A DNA stretch of 64,000 bases from Kosakonia arachidis (lineage in GTDB: Bacteria > Pseudomonadota > Gammaproteobacteria > Enterobacterales > Enterobacteriaceae). This document shows, one piece after another, positions 43,586 to 53,376 of this stretch. A program made the translations under genes and the position numbers. The notes beneath the pieces are model-generated. The model made no database searches. It was not told where the DNA came from and worked only from the letters and a program-made list of their open reading frames with translations. Numbering within the stretch: position 1 is the first letter of the stretch; every line of letters begins with the position of its first letter. Where the stretch lies: NCBI RefSeq assembly GCF_900116535.1, contig NZ_FPAU01000008.1, positions 1 to 64,000 on the forward strand, read 5' to 3'.

Positions 43586-44818
43586 TTAATGTACCGCTGC
43601 CAATCGTGGGGTAATAAATACAACCAGTTCTCGCCGTTCGCTATTTTTGCCATCCTGACGGAATAGCTGGCCAATGCCAGGCAGAGACCCAAGCCCCGGA
43701 ATTTGATTTTTATTCGTGGTGCGCTTTTGCGAAAAGATTCCACCAAGTGCCAGCGTGTCGCCGCTTTTTACCTCTACCAGCGTTTCAATTTCCTGTTTAT
43801 CAATCGCCAGAGCTTCGCCCCCGGACTGTTGCAGCACCTGGCCTGGCATATTCTGACTGATTCGCAGCTTTAGACGAACGCGTTTATCAGGCAGCACAGT
43901 TGGTGTCACTTCCATCCCCAGTACTGCCTCGCGAAATTCGACCGCGGTATTATTTTCGCCGTTGGCAACCTGATAAGGAATTTCGCTTCCCTGTTTGATG
44001 CTGGCGGGCTGACGGTGAGAAGCCAGCAGACGTGGGCTGGCGATAATCTCCAACTGCTGCTTTTGCTCCAGCGCGGAAAGCTCCAGATCGAGCAAGCGGG
44101 CATTAATACTGCCAATATTGAATCCCACACGTGTACTGGCATTGGGAAGAGAGAGGTCCGCAGATAACGCGTTTATCTGCCCACGCGCCGTTTCGGCGCT
44201 CTGCGCAAGCCCCCATTTCACACCCAGCTCACGCAGACTTTTTTCGTTGATGGTGACAATATGAGCAGCCAGCTCAACCTGCTCGACCGGTAAATCCATT
44301 TGCGCCACCCATTTTTCGAGCATTGCCAGCCCCTCCTTATTATCCCGGATCAGCAAGCGGTTAAGCCGCGAGTCCACGGTGATCGCGCCTTGCGGACTAA
44401 GCAGTTTCCCTCCCGCTTTTGCCAGTTCTTCTGCCTCCGCATACCGCAGCACGATGATGCGCGTTTGCAACGGGGCATTCTTTTTTTGTCGGGCCTGACG
44501 GGCATCCTGTTCCGCCTGCTTTTGTTGCTGCCACGACGCGGAGTGAACCTGCCAGATTGTCCCCTTCTGACTGAGCGTTAATCCGGCGCTTTCCGCCACG
44601 GTTTGCAACGCCTGCTGCCAGGGAACATCGGTTAAGTGCAGTGACAACGTGCCGCTGATGTCTTTCTGGATCACCATATTTTGTTTTTCAATCGCGGCCA
44701 GCGTCTGTAGTACCTGTACAACCGGCACATCATCAACGGTCAGCGTGACGAGCCGCGTTGTCGCTGTGCTGGCGTAAGGCAGAGCGAAGAGCATAAGGCC
44801 CACTATCCATTTTTTCAT
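43586..44818 (-). CDS. hofQ: Secretin-like DNA uptake/pilus porin HofQ
   Basis: HofQ is a PilQ-family outer-membrane secretin, thought to serve DNA uptake as a nutrient. The 410-residue protein has a signal peptide (MKKWIVGLMLFALPYASTA), an N-terminal STN-type domain, a GspD/NolW domain, and the secretin C-terminus (VEVKSGDTLALGGIF). The start MKKWIVG was chosen because the signal peptide begins there, after a GGAG site. It overlaps hofP by 86 bp in another frame. The longer open frame upstream is discounted. Confidence 0.93.
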   Translation of the reverse strand: MKKWIVGLMLFALPYASTATTRLVTLTVDDVPVVQVLQTLAAIEKQNMVIQKDISGTLSLHLTDVPWQQALQTVAESAGLTLSQKGTIWQVHSASWQQQKQAEQDARQARQKKNAPLQTRIIVLRYAEAEELAKAGGKLLSPQGAITVDSRLNRLLIRDNKEGLAMLEKWVAQMDLPVEQVELAAHIVTINEKSLRELGVKWGLAQSAETARGQINALSADLSLPNASTRVGFNIGSINARLLDLELSALEQKQQLEIIASPRLLASHRQPASIKQGSEIPYQVANGENNTAVEFREAVLGMEVTPTVLPDKRVRLKLRISQNMPGQVLQQSGGEALAIDKQEIETLVEVKSGDTLALGGIFSQKRTTNKNQIPGLGSLPGIGQLFRQDGKNSERRELVVFITPRLAAVH

Positions 44819-45137
44819 TCTGAGCTCCATCTCGTTTCCAGCGCCATTGCGCCGGGGTGCAATCCTTACCCGTGGAAATTTGCAGCTCATCCACGGTGAT
44901 AGAAATAACGCGCCATCCGGTTGGCAGTAACTCGCCAACAGTGACCCGATGCCAGTGTTTACCGGCATCACGCAATATGCCCACCGCATGTTTGCCCTGA
45001 ATCATGCCGCGAAACAGCCACTGATTCAGTTGGGCGATCTTGCAGGTATCCGGTGGCGGCTGGAAAGGGTCGCGCATTCCGCTCAGTAACAGGCATAACA
45101 CACAGGCAAAAACCACACGTTCAGTGATCATTGTCAT
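44733..45137 (-). CDS. hofP: HofP, pilus assembly component
   Basis: HofP resembles the PilP position in type IV pilus operons. The 134-residue protein has a hydrophobic N-terminal segment (VVFACVLCLLLSG) that may be a lipoprotein or secretion signal, then RDPFQPP, a PilP-like motif. Its last 86 bp are shared with hofQ in a different frame. The tail after KDCTPAQWRW is poorly conserved, as expected for an overlap. Confidence 0.88.
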   Translation of the reverse strand: MTMITERVVFACVLCLLLSGMRDPFQPPPDTCKIAQLNQWLFRGMIQGKHAVGILRDAGKHWHRVTVGELLPTGWRVISITVDELQISTGKDCTPAQWRWKRDGAQNEKMDSGPYALRSALRQHSDNAARHADR

Positions 45138-45585
45138 GCTCCAGTTTCAGGGTAAAACGCAACAAATCAGTACCCGCTGCCAGTGAAAATGCCGGAACCT
45201 GTATGTCGCAACTGGCCAGACGCACAAACGTTTCTATCACCCGTTCCCAGCTGCTTTCCAGCACCAACTCGCCCCCATTTTTTCCTGGCTGCCAGCGAAT
45301 GAGTTGACTGTGGGTCTCCTGAAAATCCAGAGGGCTAAAAGGTTGTACGGTGGGTAAAGACACATTTTCTGTTGGTGGGAATAATGCACGTAGCGTGCGC
45401 CACTGGGCCTGTAATGCGGCCTGTTGACCGCTTTGCTGAATGATTAATTGTTCCTGCGCAGCATTAAGCGGGGAAATGGTCAACCACCACACCAAAAGCA
45501 AGCCGCAAAAAATGCTCAGCAGCCAGCATGTCGTACGTTGCCATGGCGACAGCACAAACCAGAAATCAGCGTTCAGGGGCAGCAT
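45121..45585 (-). CDS. hofO: HofO, PilO-like assembly component
   Basis: A 154-residue protein in the PilO position. A membrane segment at about residues 20-40 (TTCWLLSIFCGLLLVWWLTI) is followed by a periplasmic coiled region and the FSPLDFQETHSQL motif. The start MLPLNADFWF follows GGAGG by 6 bases. It overlaps hofN by 20 bp and hofP by 17 bp. Confidence 0.88.
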   Translation of the reverse strand: MLPLNADFWFVLSPWQRTTCWLLSIFCGLLLVWWLTISPLNAAQEQLIIQQSGQQAALQAQWRTLRALFPPTENVSLPTVQPFSPLDFQETHSQLIRWQPGKNGGELVLESSWERVIETFVRLASCDIQVPAFSLAAGTDLLRFTLKLEHDNDH

Positions 45586-46105
45586 TGCTCTCCTCCTTAA
45601 GCTGGTAGTGAAATTGCCAGCGCCCCTGGGCATCCCGCTCCATTGCGCCGGTTTGTTGTAACTGAAACCCCACGATGCCGCGCAGTTGCTGCTCAAGCAC
45701 AGCTAATGCACTTGCCGAGCTGGCAAGACCTGATAGCGATAATTGATTTTGCTGCCAGCGCAATTGCGTAAGCCAGGCGTTCTGTGGGAGATTTGCGGCC
45801 AGGCTAAGCAAACGTGGCTGCCATGCCAACGTATCCTGCCGACGCTGCCGGCGAACCTGCTCCTTGCGCCACGCCTCTTGCCGCGCCAGCAAAGGTTTTC
45901 TGGCTGCCGCCAGCGAGGACAGTAACGCCGTATCGGCTTGCTGCCAGAGAACCCGCCCGTAAAGATCGATAGCGACTGATGCCCGCCAAAACAAACCAAC
46001 GCCGCCTGTCAACAGGATGCTGGCGATAAAAACACTCGCCCAGAGACGCACACTACGTCGCCGCCGATATTGCCGCCAGGGCAGAAAATTCACGCCAGCC
46101 ATCAA
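45566..46105 (-). CDS. hofN: HofN, PilN-like assembly component
   Basis: A 179-residue PilN-position protein with the short cytoplasmic motif INFLPWR (here VNFLPWRQYRRRRS). A membrane segment follows at about 21-42, then a periplasmic domain ending QGRWQFHYQL. PilN's N-terminal motif binds PilM, which fits the adjacent hofM. It overlaps hofM by 4 bp. Confidence 0.9.
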   Translation of the reverse strand: MMAGVNFLPWRQYRRRRSVRLWASVFIASILLTGGVGLFWRASVAIDLYGRVLWQQADTALLSSLAAARKPLLARQEAWRKEQVRRQRRQDTLAWQPRLLSLAANLPQNAWLTQLRWQQNQLSLSGLASSASALAVLEQQLRGIVGFQLQQTGAMERDAQGRWQFHYQLKEESNAAPER

Positions 46106-46887
46106 TATCCCCTGGCGACGGCCAGCCCGAGAGCGACAGCATAGCGATCACCTGCTGCCGGCAACGGCGGCTGACGCGAAGGCACTACGCTCCAGCAATC
46201 AAAGCCTCCAGGTAAATCGCTGCATTGCACAATTTCATCAACAGGTAGCCCCAGCACACTGGCTAACTGAACAGCACTATCGGCATCTTCCTGCACACGC
46301 CGGCCCCAGCTCTCTTTTGTTGCCCATAACCATTGCCGTTCGTCGCGCCACACCAGGCAACGGGCAGGTGGCGCGAGCCAGGGCAGTAAAGCCTGCAACG
46401 CACTGGCATCAGGCGTAATAGAAGAGAGGTGCAGCGAGAGGGCCTGCGCAATATCGAGCAGCACCGCCACGTCTTTATTCTGCGCCGCGGTCACACCATA
46501 CATTTTTGCTGGCTCATCTTCCGTAAAATCAAAGCAGAGCTCGTTTTCCGCCATTTCCAGTTCGCGCGCCATCGCCTGTGATACCCAGCGGTTAAGCGCC
46601 TCTTCGCGCAGCGCAATAGCCGGGCGTGGCAGTTTTTTTTGCAGGGTCTGTACGGCGGGAAAGGCCAGTCGAACACAGTGCCGTTGCGGTAAGGATTGTC
46701 GCCAGGGACGCAGCGCGGCAAGAAGCGGTTCGGGTGTTTTAATACGCCCCTGAACAATCGTTCCGGCAGGTAAAGGAAAGTGCCACCAGCGGCGTAAAGC
46801 CTGACCGCCACGTGCGGCGGAAAGCGCCACAATAAATATACCATCTTGTTGAATATGCAGCCCAATTTGCCAGTGTCTGAATGCCAT
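46102..46887 (-). CDS. hofM: HofM, PilM-like assembly component
   Basis: A 261-residue protein in the position of PilM, an actin-fold cytoplasmic partner of PilN. It begins MAFRHWQIGLHIQQDG and ends in a PilM-like ALGLAVARGY. It heads the hofMNOPQ operon and is divergent from mrcA. In E. coli this cluster is silent or weakly expressed under laboratory conditions and is used in growth on DNA. Confidence 0.9.
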   Translation of the reverse strand: MAFRHWQIGLHIQQDGIFIVALSAARGGQALRRWWHFPLPAGTIVQGRIKTPEPLLAALRPWRQSLPQRHCVRLAFPAVQTLQKKLPRPAIALREEALNRWVSQAMARELEMAENELCFDFTEDEPAKMYGVTAAQNKDVAVLLDIAQALSLHLSSITPDASALQALLPWLAPPARCLVWRDERQWLWATKESWGRRVQEDADSAVQLASVLGLPVDEIVQCSDLPGGFDCWSVVPSRQPPLPAAGDRYAVALGLAVARGY

Positions 46888-47006
46888 AAGTTACGATCTC
46901 CTTATCGTCTACTGGGATGACGCTATATCAATGCATCAGGCTTGCCTTTATACTACCGCGCGGTTGTTTATAAACTGCCCAAATGACTCTTAATGGGAAA
47001 TCTCCA

Positions 47007-49559
47007 GTGAAGTTCGTAAAGTATTTATTCATCCTTGCAGTCTTTTGCATTCTGCTGGGAGCAGGCTCGATTTACGGTCTGTACAAATATATTGAGCCAC
47101 AGTTACCCGACGTTGCGACGCTAAAAGACGTCCGGTTACAGATTCCAATGCAGGTGTACAGCGCAGATGGCGAATTGATCGCGCAGTATGGTGAAAAGCG
47201 CCGCATCCCGCTGACCTTGAGCCAAATTCCGCCAGAACTGGTAAAAGCGTTTATCGCTACTGAAGATAGCCGTTTTTATGAGCACCACGGTGTTGACCCG
47301 GTGGGGATTTTCCGTGCCGCCAGCATAGCGCTCTTCTCTGGCCATGCATCACAGGGAGCAAGTACCATTACGCAGCAGTTAGCGCGTAACTTTTTCCTGA
47401 GCCCGGAACGCACCATAATGCGTAAAATCAAAGAGGTGTTCCTGGCGATCCGTATTGAGCAGTTATTAAGCAAAGACGAGATCCTTGAGCTTTACCTCAA
47501 CAAAATCTACCTCGGCTATCGCGCTTATGGCGTGGGCGCTGCGGCGCAGGTCTATTTTGGTAAGTCGGTCGATCAACTGACGCTAAGTGAGATGGCCGTG
47601 ATTGCCGGTTTACCGAAAGCGCCATCTACTTTTAACCCGCTCTATTCGCTTGAGCGGGCAACCGCACGTCGTAACGTTGTGCTGGCGCGTATGGAGAGTG
47701 AAGGTTATATCACCGCACAGCAAGCCGACCAGGCGCGCAGCGAGGCGATACAAGCAAATTACCATGCACCGGAAATCGCCTTCTCCGCGCCTTATCTTTC
47801 CGAGATGGTACGTCAGGATATGGTCGCCCGTTATGGCGACAAAGCCTATGAGGATGGCTACCGCGTTTACACCACCATTACGCGTAAAGTGCAACAGGCT
47901 GCACAGGATGCCGTACGCAATAACGTAATGGATTACGACATGCGCCACGGCTATCGTGGTCCGTCGAATGTATTGTGGAAAATCGGTGAAGCCGCATGGA
48001 GCAGTAAAAAAATCACTGATTCACTGAAAACGTTGCCGACGTACGGGCCGCTCTCTCCGGCGGTCGTCACCAGCGCAAATCCGCAAGAAGCCGTGGCGAT
48101 GATGGCTGATGGTACATCGGTTTCACTCCGCATGGACGGCGTCCGTTGGGCTCGCCCTTACCGCTCTGATACGCAGCAAGGTGCCACGCCACGTAAAGTG
48201 ACGGATGCCGTACAGGCCGGGCAGCAGATTTGGGTGCGCCAGGTCGATAACGCCTGGTGGCTGGCGCAGGTGCCGGATGTGAACTCTGCGCTGGTTTCTG
48301 TCAATCCACATAATGGCGCGATCCTGGCGCTGGTCGGTGGCTTTGATTTTAATCAGAGCAAGTTTAACCGCGCGACTCAGGCACTGCGCCAGGTGGGGTC
48401 GAACATCAAGCCGTTCCTTTACACAGCGGCGATGGATAAAGGCCTGACGCTGGCAAGTATTCTCAACGATGCTCCTATTTCCCGCTGGGATGTGGGTGCG
48501 GGTTCCGACTGGCGACCGAAGAACTCGCCGGATGAATATGCCGGTCCAATCCGTCTGCGCCAGGGGCTGGGGCAATCGAAGAACGTAGTAATGGTACGTG
48601 CGATGCGCGCGATGGGCGTCGATTATGCCGCAGAGTATTTGCAGCGCTTCGGTTTCCCGGCACAAAACATTGTGCATACCGAATCACTGGCGCTGGGTTC
48701 TGCCTCATTTACGCCAATGCAGGTTGCAAGAGGCTACTCGGTGTTGGCGAACGGTGGATTCCTTGTCGATCCGTACTACATCACGAAAATCGAAAATGAT
48801 CAGGGTAATGTGCTGTTTGAAGCACACCCGAAAGTAGCCTGTGCTGATTGCGACATTCCGGTAATTTACGGCGAAACGCCGAAATCAAATGTGCTGGAAA
48901 ACAAAGACATGGAAAACGTCGCCACGTCACAGACGCAACAGAACAGCGCGGTACCACAGCCACAGCTGGAGCAGGCAAACCAGGCGCTGGTTCAGCGCAG
49001 CGGTGGTGAAGAGTACGCGCCGCATGTGATTAGCACGCCGCTGTCATTCCTGATTAAAAGCGCGCTGAACAGCAACATCTTTGGCGAACCAGGCTGGCAG
49101 GGTACAGGCTGGCGTGCGGGACGTGATCTCAAGCGTAACGATATCGGCGGTAAAACCGGTACCACCAACAGCTCGAAAGATGCCTGGTTCTCTGGTTATG
49201 GGCCGGGTGTTGTCACTTCCGTGTGGATCGGTTTTGACGATCATCGTCGTGATTTGGGGCGAACCACTGCTTCCGGAGCGATCAAAGATCAGATTTCCGG
49301 TTACGAAGGCGGTGCGAAAAGCGCCCAACCGGCCTGGGATGCTTACATGAAAGTAGTGCTCGATGGTGTGCCAGAAGATCCATTAACGCCGCCGCCAGGC
49401 GTGGTCACCGTCAACATCGACCGCGCCACCGGCCAGTTGGCCAGTGGTGGCAGCAGCCGTCAGGAGTACTTCATAGAAGGAACTCAGCCGACGCAGCAGG
49501 CAGTACATGAAGTGGGCACGACGATCATTGATAACGGGGAAACGCACGAGCTGTTCTGA
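47007..49559 (+). CDS. mrcA: Penicillin-binding protein 1A
   Basis: PBP1A polymerises and crosslinks peptidoglycan. The 850-residue protein has one membrane segment near residues 5-27. The glycosyltransferase domain (about 55-230) has Glu86 in ATEDSRFYEHHG. The transpeptidase domain has Ser465-xx-Lys468 in GSNIKPF, the SKN triad GQSKNVV, and GGKTGTTNSS. The GTG start at 47007 was chosen over an ATG eight codons upstream because the conserved protein starts with KFVKY. It is divergent from hofM. A terminator separates it from nudE. Confidence 0.97.
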   Translation: MKFVKYLFILAVFCILLGAGSIYGLYKYIEPQLPDVATLKDVRLQIPMQVYSADGELIAQYGEKRRIPLTLSQIPPELVKAFIATEDSRFYEHHGVDPVGIFRAASIALFSGHASQGASTITQQLARNFFLSPERTIMRKIKEVFLAIRIEQLLSKDEILELYLNKIYLGYRAYGVGAAAQVYFGKSVDQLTLSEMAVIAGLPKAPSTFNPLYSLERATARRNVVLARMESEGYITAQQADQARSEAIQANYHAPEIAFSAPYLSEMVRQDMVARYGDKAYEDGYRVYTTITRKVQQAAQDAVRNNVMDYDMRHGYRGPSNVLWKIGEAAWSSKKITDSLKTLPTYGPLSPAVVTSANPQEAVAMMADGTSVSLRMDGVRWARPYRSDTQQGATPRKVTDAVQAGQQIWVRQVDNAWWLAQVPDVNSALVSVNPHNGAILALVGGFDFNQSKFNRATQALRQVGSNIKPFLYTAAMDKGLTLASILNDAPISRWDVGAGSDWRPKNSPDEYAGPIRLRQGLGQSKNVVMVRAMRAMGVDYAAEYLQRFGFPAQNIVHTESLALGSASFTPMQVARGYSVLANGGFLVDPYYITKIENDQGNVLFEAHPKVACADCDIPVIYGETPKSNVLENKDMENVATSQTQQNSAVPQPQLEQANQALVQRSGGEEYAPHVISTPLSFLIKSALNSNIFGEPGWQGTGWRAGRDLKRNDIGGKTGTTNSSKDAWFSGYGPGVVTSVWIGFDDHRRDLGRTTASGAIKDQISGYEGGAKSAQPAWDAYMKVVLDGVPEDPLTPPPGVVTVNIDRATGQLASGGSSRQEYFIEGTQPTQQAVHEVGTTIIDNGETHELF

Positions 49560-49581
49560 TAGAACGTGAACCCGAGGAAGC

Positions 49582-49609
49582 AAAAAGGGCGCAGCGGCGC
49601 CCTTTTTAT
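49582..49609. terminator. Bidirectional terminator between mrcA and nudE
   Basis: GGGCGC and GCGCCC form a 6-bp stem with an AGCG loop, flanked by A5 and T5 so that each strand ends in a T-run. It lies 23 bp after the mrcA stop and 17 bp before the nudE stop. Confidence 0.85.
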
Positions 49610-49625
49610 TTATGATGGTGTAACG

Positions 49626-50186
49626 TCAGAGCCTACCCTGCCCTTTTAGCCATTCACGCACTAAAAACAGCGCGCTGACATTGCGGGCTTCATTGAAATC
49701 CGGGTCTTCCAGCAAATCCATTAAGTGCTTCAGCGGCCAGCGCACCTGTGGTAGTGGCTCAGGTTCATCGCCCGGCAGTGACTCAGGATAAAGGTTTTCC
49801 GCCACGATAATGTTCATCTTGCTGGAGAAATAGGAGGGAGCCATACTGAGTTTTTTCAGGAAAGTAAGCTCTTTTGCGCCAAATCCTACTTCTTCTTTTA
49901 ACTCACGGTTAGCTGCTTCGTATATACTCTCACCGGGATCGATAAGCCCTTTGGAAAAACCCAATTCGTAAGATTCGGTGCCAACGGCATATTCGCGGAT
50001 CAGAATCAGGTGCTCATCCACAATTGGCACAATCATCACGGCTTCGTGAACAGAAGGACGCATGCGCTCGTAAACACGGCGGACACCGTTGCTGAACTCC
50101 AGATCCACGCTTTCAACGTTAAAAAGACGGGAAGAGGCGACTGTTTCTACATTAAGAATGGTGGGTTTTTGCAATGATTCGCTCAT
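49626..50186 (-). CDS. nudE: ADP compounds hydrolase NudE
   Basis: NudE hydrolyses NADH, ADP-ribose and diadenosine compounds to AMP-containing products. The 186-residue protein has the Nudix box GLIDPGESIYEAANRELKEE followed by VGF (G-x5-E-x7-REL-x-EEVG, starting near residue 83). It is divergent from igaA across a 316-bp gap. Confidence 0.96.
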   Translation of the reverse strand: MSESLQKPTILNVETVASSRLFNVESVDLEFSNGVRRVYERMRPSVHEAVMIVPIVDEHLILIREYAVGTESYELGFSKGLIDPGESIYEAANRELKEEVGFGAKELTFLKKLSMAPSYFSSKMNIIVAENLYPESLPGDEPEPLPQVRWPLKHLMDLLEDPDFNEARNVSALFLVREWLKGQGRL

Positions 50187-50502
50187 TATTATCGGTCTTT
50201 GCAGAGAAACTTACGTTATTGTGCGACACTACGCACTGTTTCGGCAATGTCATTCGCCCCTAATTTACATTTTTGTAACCTCCCTGGAAGCAACTCCCAA
50301 TTTATCAAAAAAGTCAATAGGTTGATATAAAACTAAGAATTTGCTGATATTACCACATTGGGGGTTTTGCTATTCTTCCTCGCAATGGTATGCGCTTAAA
50401 AATTCTCAAGTAATTACTTGCTTACAGCGGCCAGCCACATTAAATGTTTACAGGAAGGGTGCAACTGACTACACCTGTTAGAAAAAGTAAGATGGGGAAA
50501 GC
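50187..50502. other. Divergent nudE-igaA intergenic region
   Basis: This 316-bp AT-rich region should contain promoters for nudE (left) and igaA (right). I see TTGATATAAAACTAAG at about 50322-50337 and scattered TATTNT motifs, but none form a convincing -35/-10 pair that I would assign. No short conserved reading frame or RNA hairpin with a T-tract was found. Confidence 0.5.
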
Positions 50503-52635
50503 ATGAGCACCATTTTGATTTTTTTCGCTGCTATGCTGGCCTGCGCATTCCTCACTGGATGGATTTTCAGGTTCAGGTCTCAACGCCGGTACAGATTGCC
50601 TCATTTACAGGCATTTACCGGTGCGACAACCCGTAAAATCTTGCCAGAGGAGCGTGATGCTGTTGAGCGCTATCTGGACACGCTTTCCCGTGTACAAGAT
50701 ACTCCAGGCCCTACGGGCGCTCCGGCGGCGCCGGTTTCCATCAAACTCAATGCTCAGAGCAATACCGTTCTGTTTGTCGCGCACGCGATCACGCGCTATG
50801 GCATTACCACCGATGCCCCCAACAAATGGCGCTACTATCTCGATTCTGTCGAAGTGCATCTGCCGCCCTCATGGGAGCAATACATTACCGATGAGAACAA
50901 TGTTGAGCTGATCCGCACTGATTCCATGCCGCTGATCATTTCGTTAAATGGCCATACGCTTAGCGAATATATGCAGGAAGAGCGCAACGGCGAGCTGGAG
51001 CACGTATCTTCCACACGTTCAGCTATTCGCGGCGAAGAGACAGAACAGATAGAGCTGCTGAATATTCGCCGCGAAACACCGGAAGAGTATGCGCTAAGCC
51101 GCCCGGACGGTATGCGTGAAGCGTTGCTGATCTGCGCCTCTTTTTTACTCTTTTTCTTCTGCCTCGTAGCACCGGAAGTTTTCGTTCCGTGGGTGGCGGG
51201 CGGCGCCGTGATGTTATTCACTGCAGGAATGTGGGGGTTATATGCGCCTCCGGCAAAAAACACTCTGCGCGAAATTCATTGTCTGCGCGGTACACCAAAG
51301 CGCTGGGGACTGTTCGGTGAAAATAATCAGGAGCAGATGAATAACATCTCTCTGGGGATTATCGATCTGATTTACCCCCGCCACTGGCAACCCTTTATCA
51401 CCCGCGATCTTGGTCAGCAGACGGATATCGATATTTATCTGGATCGCCACGTTGTTCGCCAGGGACGCTTTTTGTCTCTGCATGACGAAGTGAAAAATTT
51501 CCCGTTGCAGCACTGGGTGCGCAGTACGGTGATTGCTACCGGCTCACTGGTGGTAGTGGCGATGCTGCTAATTTGGGTGCCGCTGGACATGCCGATCAAA
51601 TTCACCGTTTCGTGGATTAAAGGCGCACAAACGATTGAAGCCAGTAGCGTTAATCAGCTGGAATCCGCCGGATTGCGCATCGGCGATACGCTGCGGATCA
51701 GTGGTACCGGAATGTGCAACATCCACGCGCAAAACTGGTCATCGCGCCAGATATCACCCTTTACGCCGTTTGACTGTTCGCAGATTATCTGGAATAACGC
51801 AGCCCCGCTGCCATTGCCAGAATCTGATACCGTGACCAAAGCCACTGCGCTTGCGCAAGCGGTGAGCCGTCAGCTACATCCTACAGCCAATGATGATTCA
51901 CGCGTTAGCCCGGTGCTACGCTCAGCCATTCAGAAATCTGGCATGGTACTGCTGGATGATTTTGCAGATATCGTACTGAAAACGAAAGATTTATGTTCTG
52001 CAGATGATGATTGTCTGAGGTTAAAAAATGCACTGGTAAACCTTGGAAACAGCAAAGACTGGGAAACGCTGACCAAACGTGCCAGCGATGGCAAGCTGAC
52101 CGGTGTTAACGTGTTGCTGCGCCCGGTGAGCGCCGAATCGCTGGATAATCTGGTGACCACCTCAACCGCGCCCTTTATCCTGCGCGAGACAACCCGTGCC
52201 GCACAAGCGCTGAACAGCCCTGCGCCGGGCGGGTTCCTGATTATTAGTGAAGAGGGTAACGAGCTGGTGGATCAGCCGTGGCCGCCAATCGCGCTGTATG
52301 ACTACCCGGCGCAGGAGCAGTGGAACGAGTTTCAACGGTTGGCGCAAATGTTGATGCAGACACCGTTCCACGCCGAAGGGATCATTACCAACATCTATAC
52401 CGATGCCAACGGTACCCGACACATTAGCCTGCACCGCATGCCTGATGCCACGGGCTTGTGGCGTTACGCTGGTACAACACTGCTTCTGTTTGCCATGGTC
52501 ATTTGTTGCCTCTACAACAGCGTGCTGGCGCTTCGTCGCTACCAGCGTAACCGTACACGCCTCGAAGAGATTGTGCAGTATTACGAAAGCTGCCTGAATC
52601 CGCGCCTGCTTCCTACGCAGGACAGCCTTACCTGA
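50503..52635 (+). CDS. igaA: Rcs phosphorelay negative regulator IgaA (YrfF)
   Basis: IgaA is an inner-membrane protein that holds the Rcs stress phosphorelay down by binding RcsD; RcsF relieves it at the envelope. The 710-residue protein has membrane segments near residues 3-22, 205-225, 230-250, 340-360 and 655-675. A large cytoplasmic domain lies between the first two, and a periplasmic domain of about 290 residues lies between the last two. The periplasmic part contains four cysteines near residues 405-427 and 498-507. It is essential in wild-type Salmonella. yrfG follows by 63 bp. Confidence 0.95.
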   Translation: MSTILIFFAAMLACAFLTGWIFRFRSQRRYRLPHLQAFTGATTRKILPEERDAVERYLDTLSRVQDTPGPTGAPAAPVSIKLNAQSNTVLFVAHAITRYGITTDAPNKWRYYLDSVEVHLPPSWEQYITDENNVELIRTDSMPLIISLNGHTLSEYMQEERNGELEHVSSTRSAIRGEETEQIELLNIRRETPEEYALSRPDGMREALLICASFLLFFFCLVAPEVFVPWVAGGAVMLFTAGMWGLYAPPAKNTLREIHCLRGTPKRWGLFGENNQEQMNNISLGIIDLIYPRHWQPFITRDLGQQTDIDIYLDRHVVRQGRFLSLHDEVKNFPLQHWVRSTVIATGSLVVVAMLLIWVPLDMPIKFTVSWIKGAQTIEASSVNQLESAGLRIGDTLRISGTGMCNIHAQNWSSRQISPFTPFDCSQIIWNNAAPLPLPESDTVTKATALAQAVSRQLHPTANDDSRVSPVLRSAIQKSGMVLLDDFADIVLKTKDLCSADDDCLRLKNALVNLGNSKDWETLTKRASDGKLTGVNVLLRPVSAESLDNLVTTSTAPFILRETTRAAQALNSPAPGGFLIISEEGNELVDQPWPPIALYDYPAQEQWNEFQRLAQMLMQTPFHAEGIITNIYTDANGTRHISLHRMPDATGLWRYAGTTLLLFAMVICCLYNSVLALRRYQRNRTRLEEIVQYYESCLNPRLLPTQDSLT

Positions 52636-52698
52636 TAATCACCCGCAACGTGAGCTATGTTAATCTGTTGCGCACGTTGTCCCCTGGCTGGAGTTTTA

Positions 52699-53376
52699 AT
52701 GTACCTTGATATTGCATGGCAGGATGTTGATACCGTTCTGCTGGATATGGACGGTACTTTGCTGGATCTGGCGTTTGATAACTTTTTCTGGCAAAAACTG
52801 GTGCCGGAAACCTTCGCCGTCCAACAAGGAATAACGCCTGAGGAAGCTCAGAACGTTCTTCACAAGGAGTATCACGCGGTGCAGCATACACTAAACTGGT
52901 ACTGTCTGGATTACTGGAGCGAACGTCTCGGGCTGGATATTTGTGCAATGACGACACAACAAGGGCCGCGCGCAGTATTGCGCGAAGATACAGTGCCCTT
53001 TCTGGATGCACTTAAAAAAAGCAGTAAGCGTCGTATTCTGCTGACCAATGCGCATCCACACAATCTTGCCGTCAAGCTTGAGCACACGGGCCTGGCTTCG
53101 CACCTTGATTTACTGCTTTCCACCCATACATTTGGTTATCCGAAAGAGGATCAACGCCTGTGGCAGGCCGTAGCGGAAGAGACGGGGCTATGTGCCGAAC
53201 GGACACTGTTTATCGATGACAGCGAACCGATTCTTGATGCGGCAGCAACCTTTGGCATTCGTTACTGTGTTGGCGTGACGAACCCAGATTCCGGGCTGGC
53301 AGATAAACGCTATCTACGTCATCCCGGAACCAATGACTACCGTGATCTGATCCCTTCACTTCTCAAGGAGATGTGA
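52699..53376 (+). CDS. yrfG: HAD hydrolase YrfG (GMP/IMP nucleotidase)
   Basis: A HAD-family phosphatase that dephosphorylates purine nucleotides in E. coli. The 225-residue protein has the motif LLDMDGTLLDLAFD near residue 14, LLTNAHPHN, and FIDDSEPILDAAATFG. The start MYLDIAWQDVD was chosen by homology over a longer frame. Its stop overlaps the hslR ATG by one base, so yrfG-hslR-hslO is one unit. Confidence 0.94.
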   Translation: MYLDIAWQDVDTVLLDMDGTLLDLAFDNFFWQKLVPETFAVQQGITPEEAQNVLHKEYHAVQHTLNWYCLDYWSERLGLDICAMTTQQGPRAVLREDTVPFLDALKKSSKRRILLTNAHPHNLAVKLEHTGLASHLDLLLSTHTFGYPKEDQRLWQAVAEETGLCAERTLFIDDSEPILDAAATFGIRYCVGVTNPDSGLADKRYLRHPGTNDYRDLIPSLLKEM

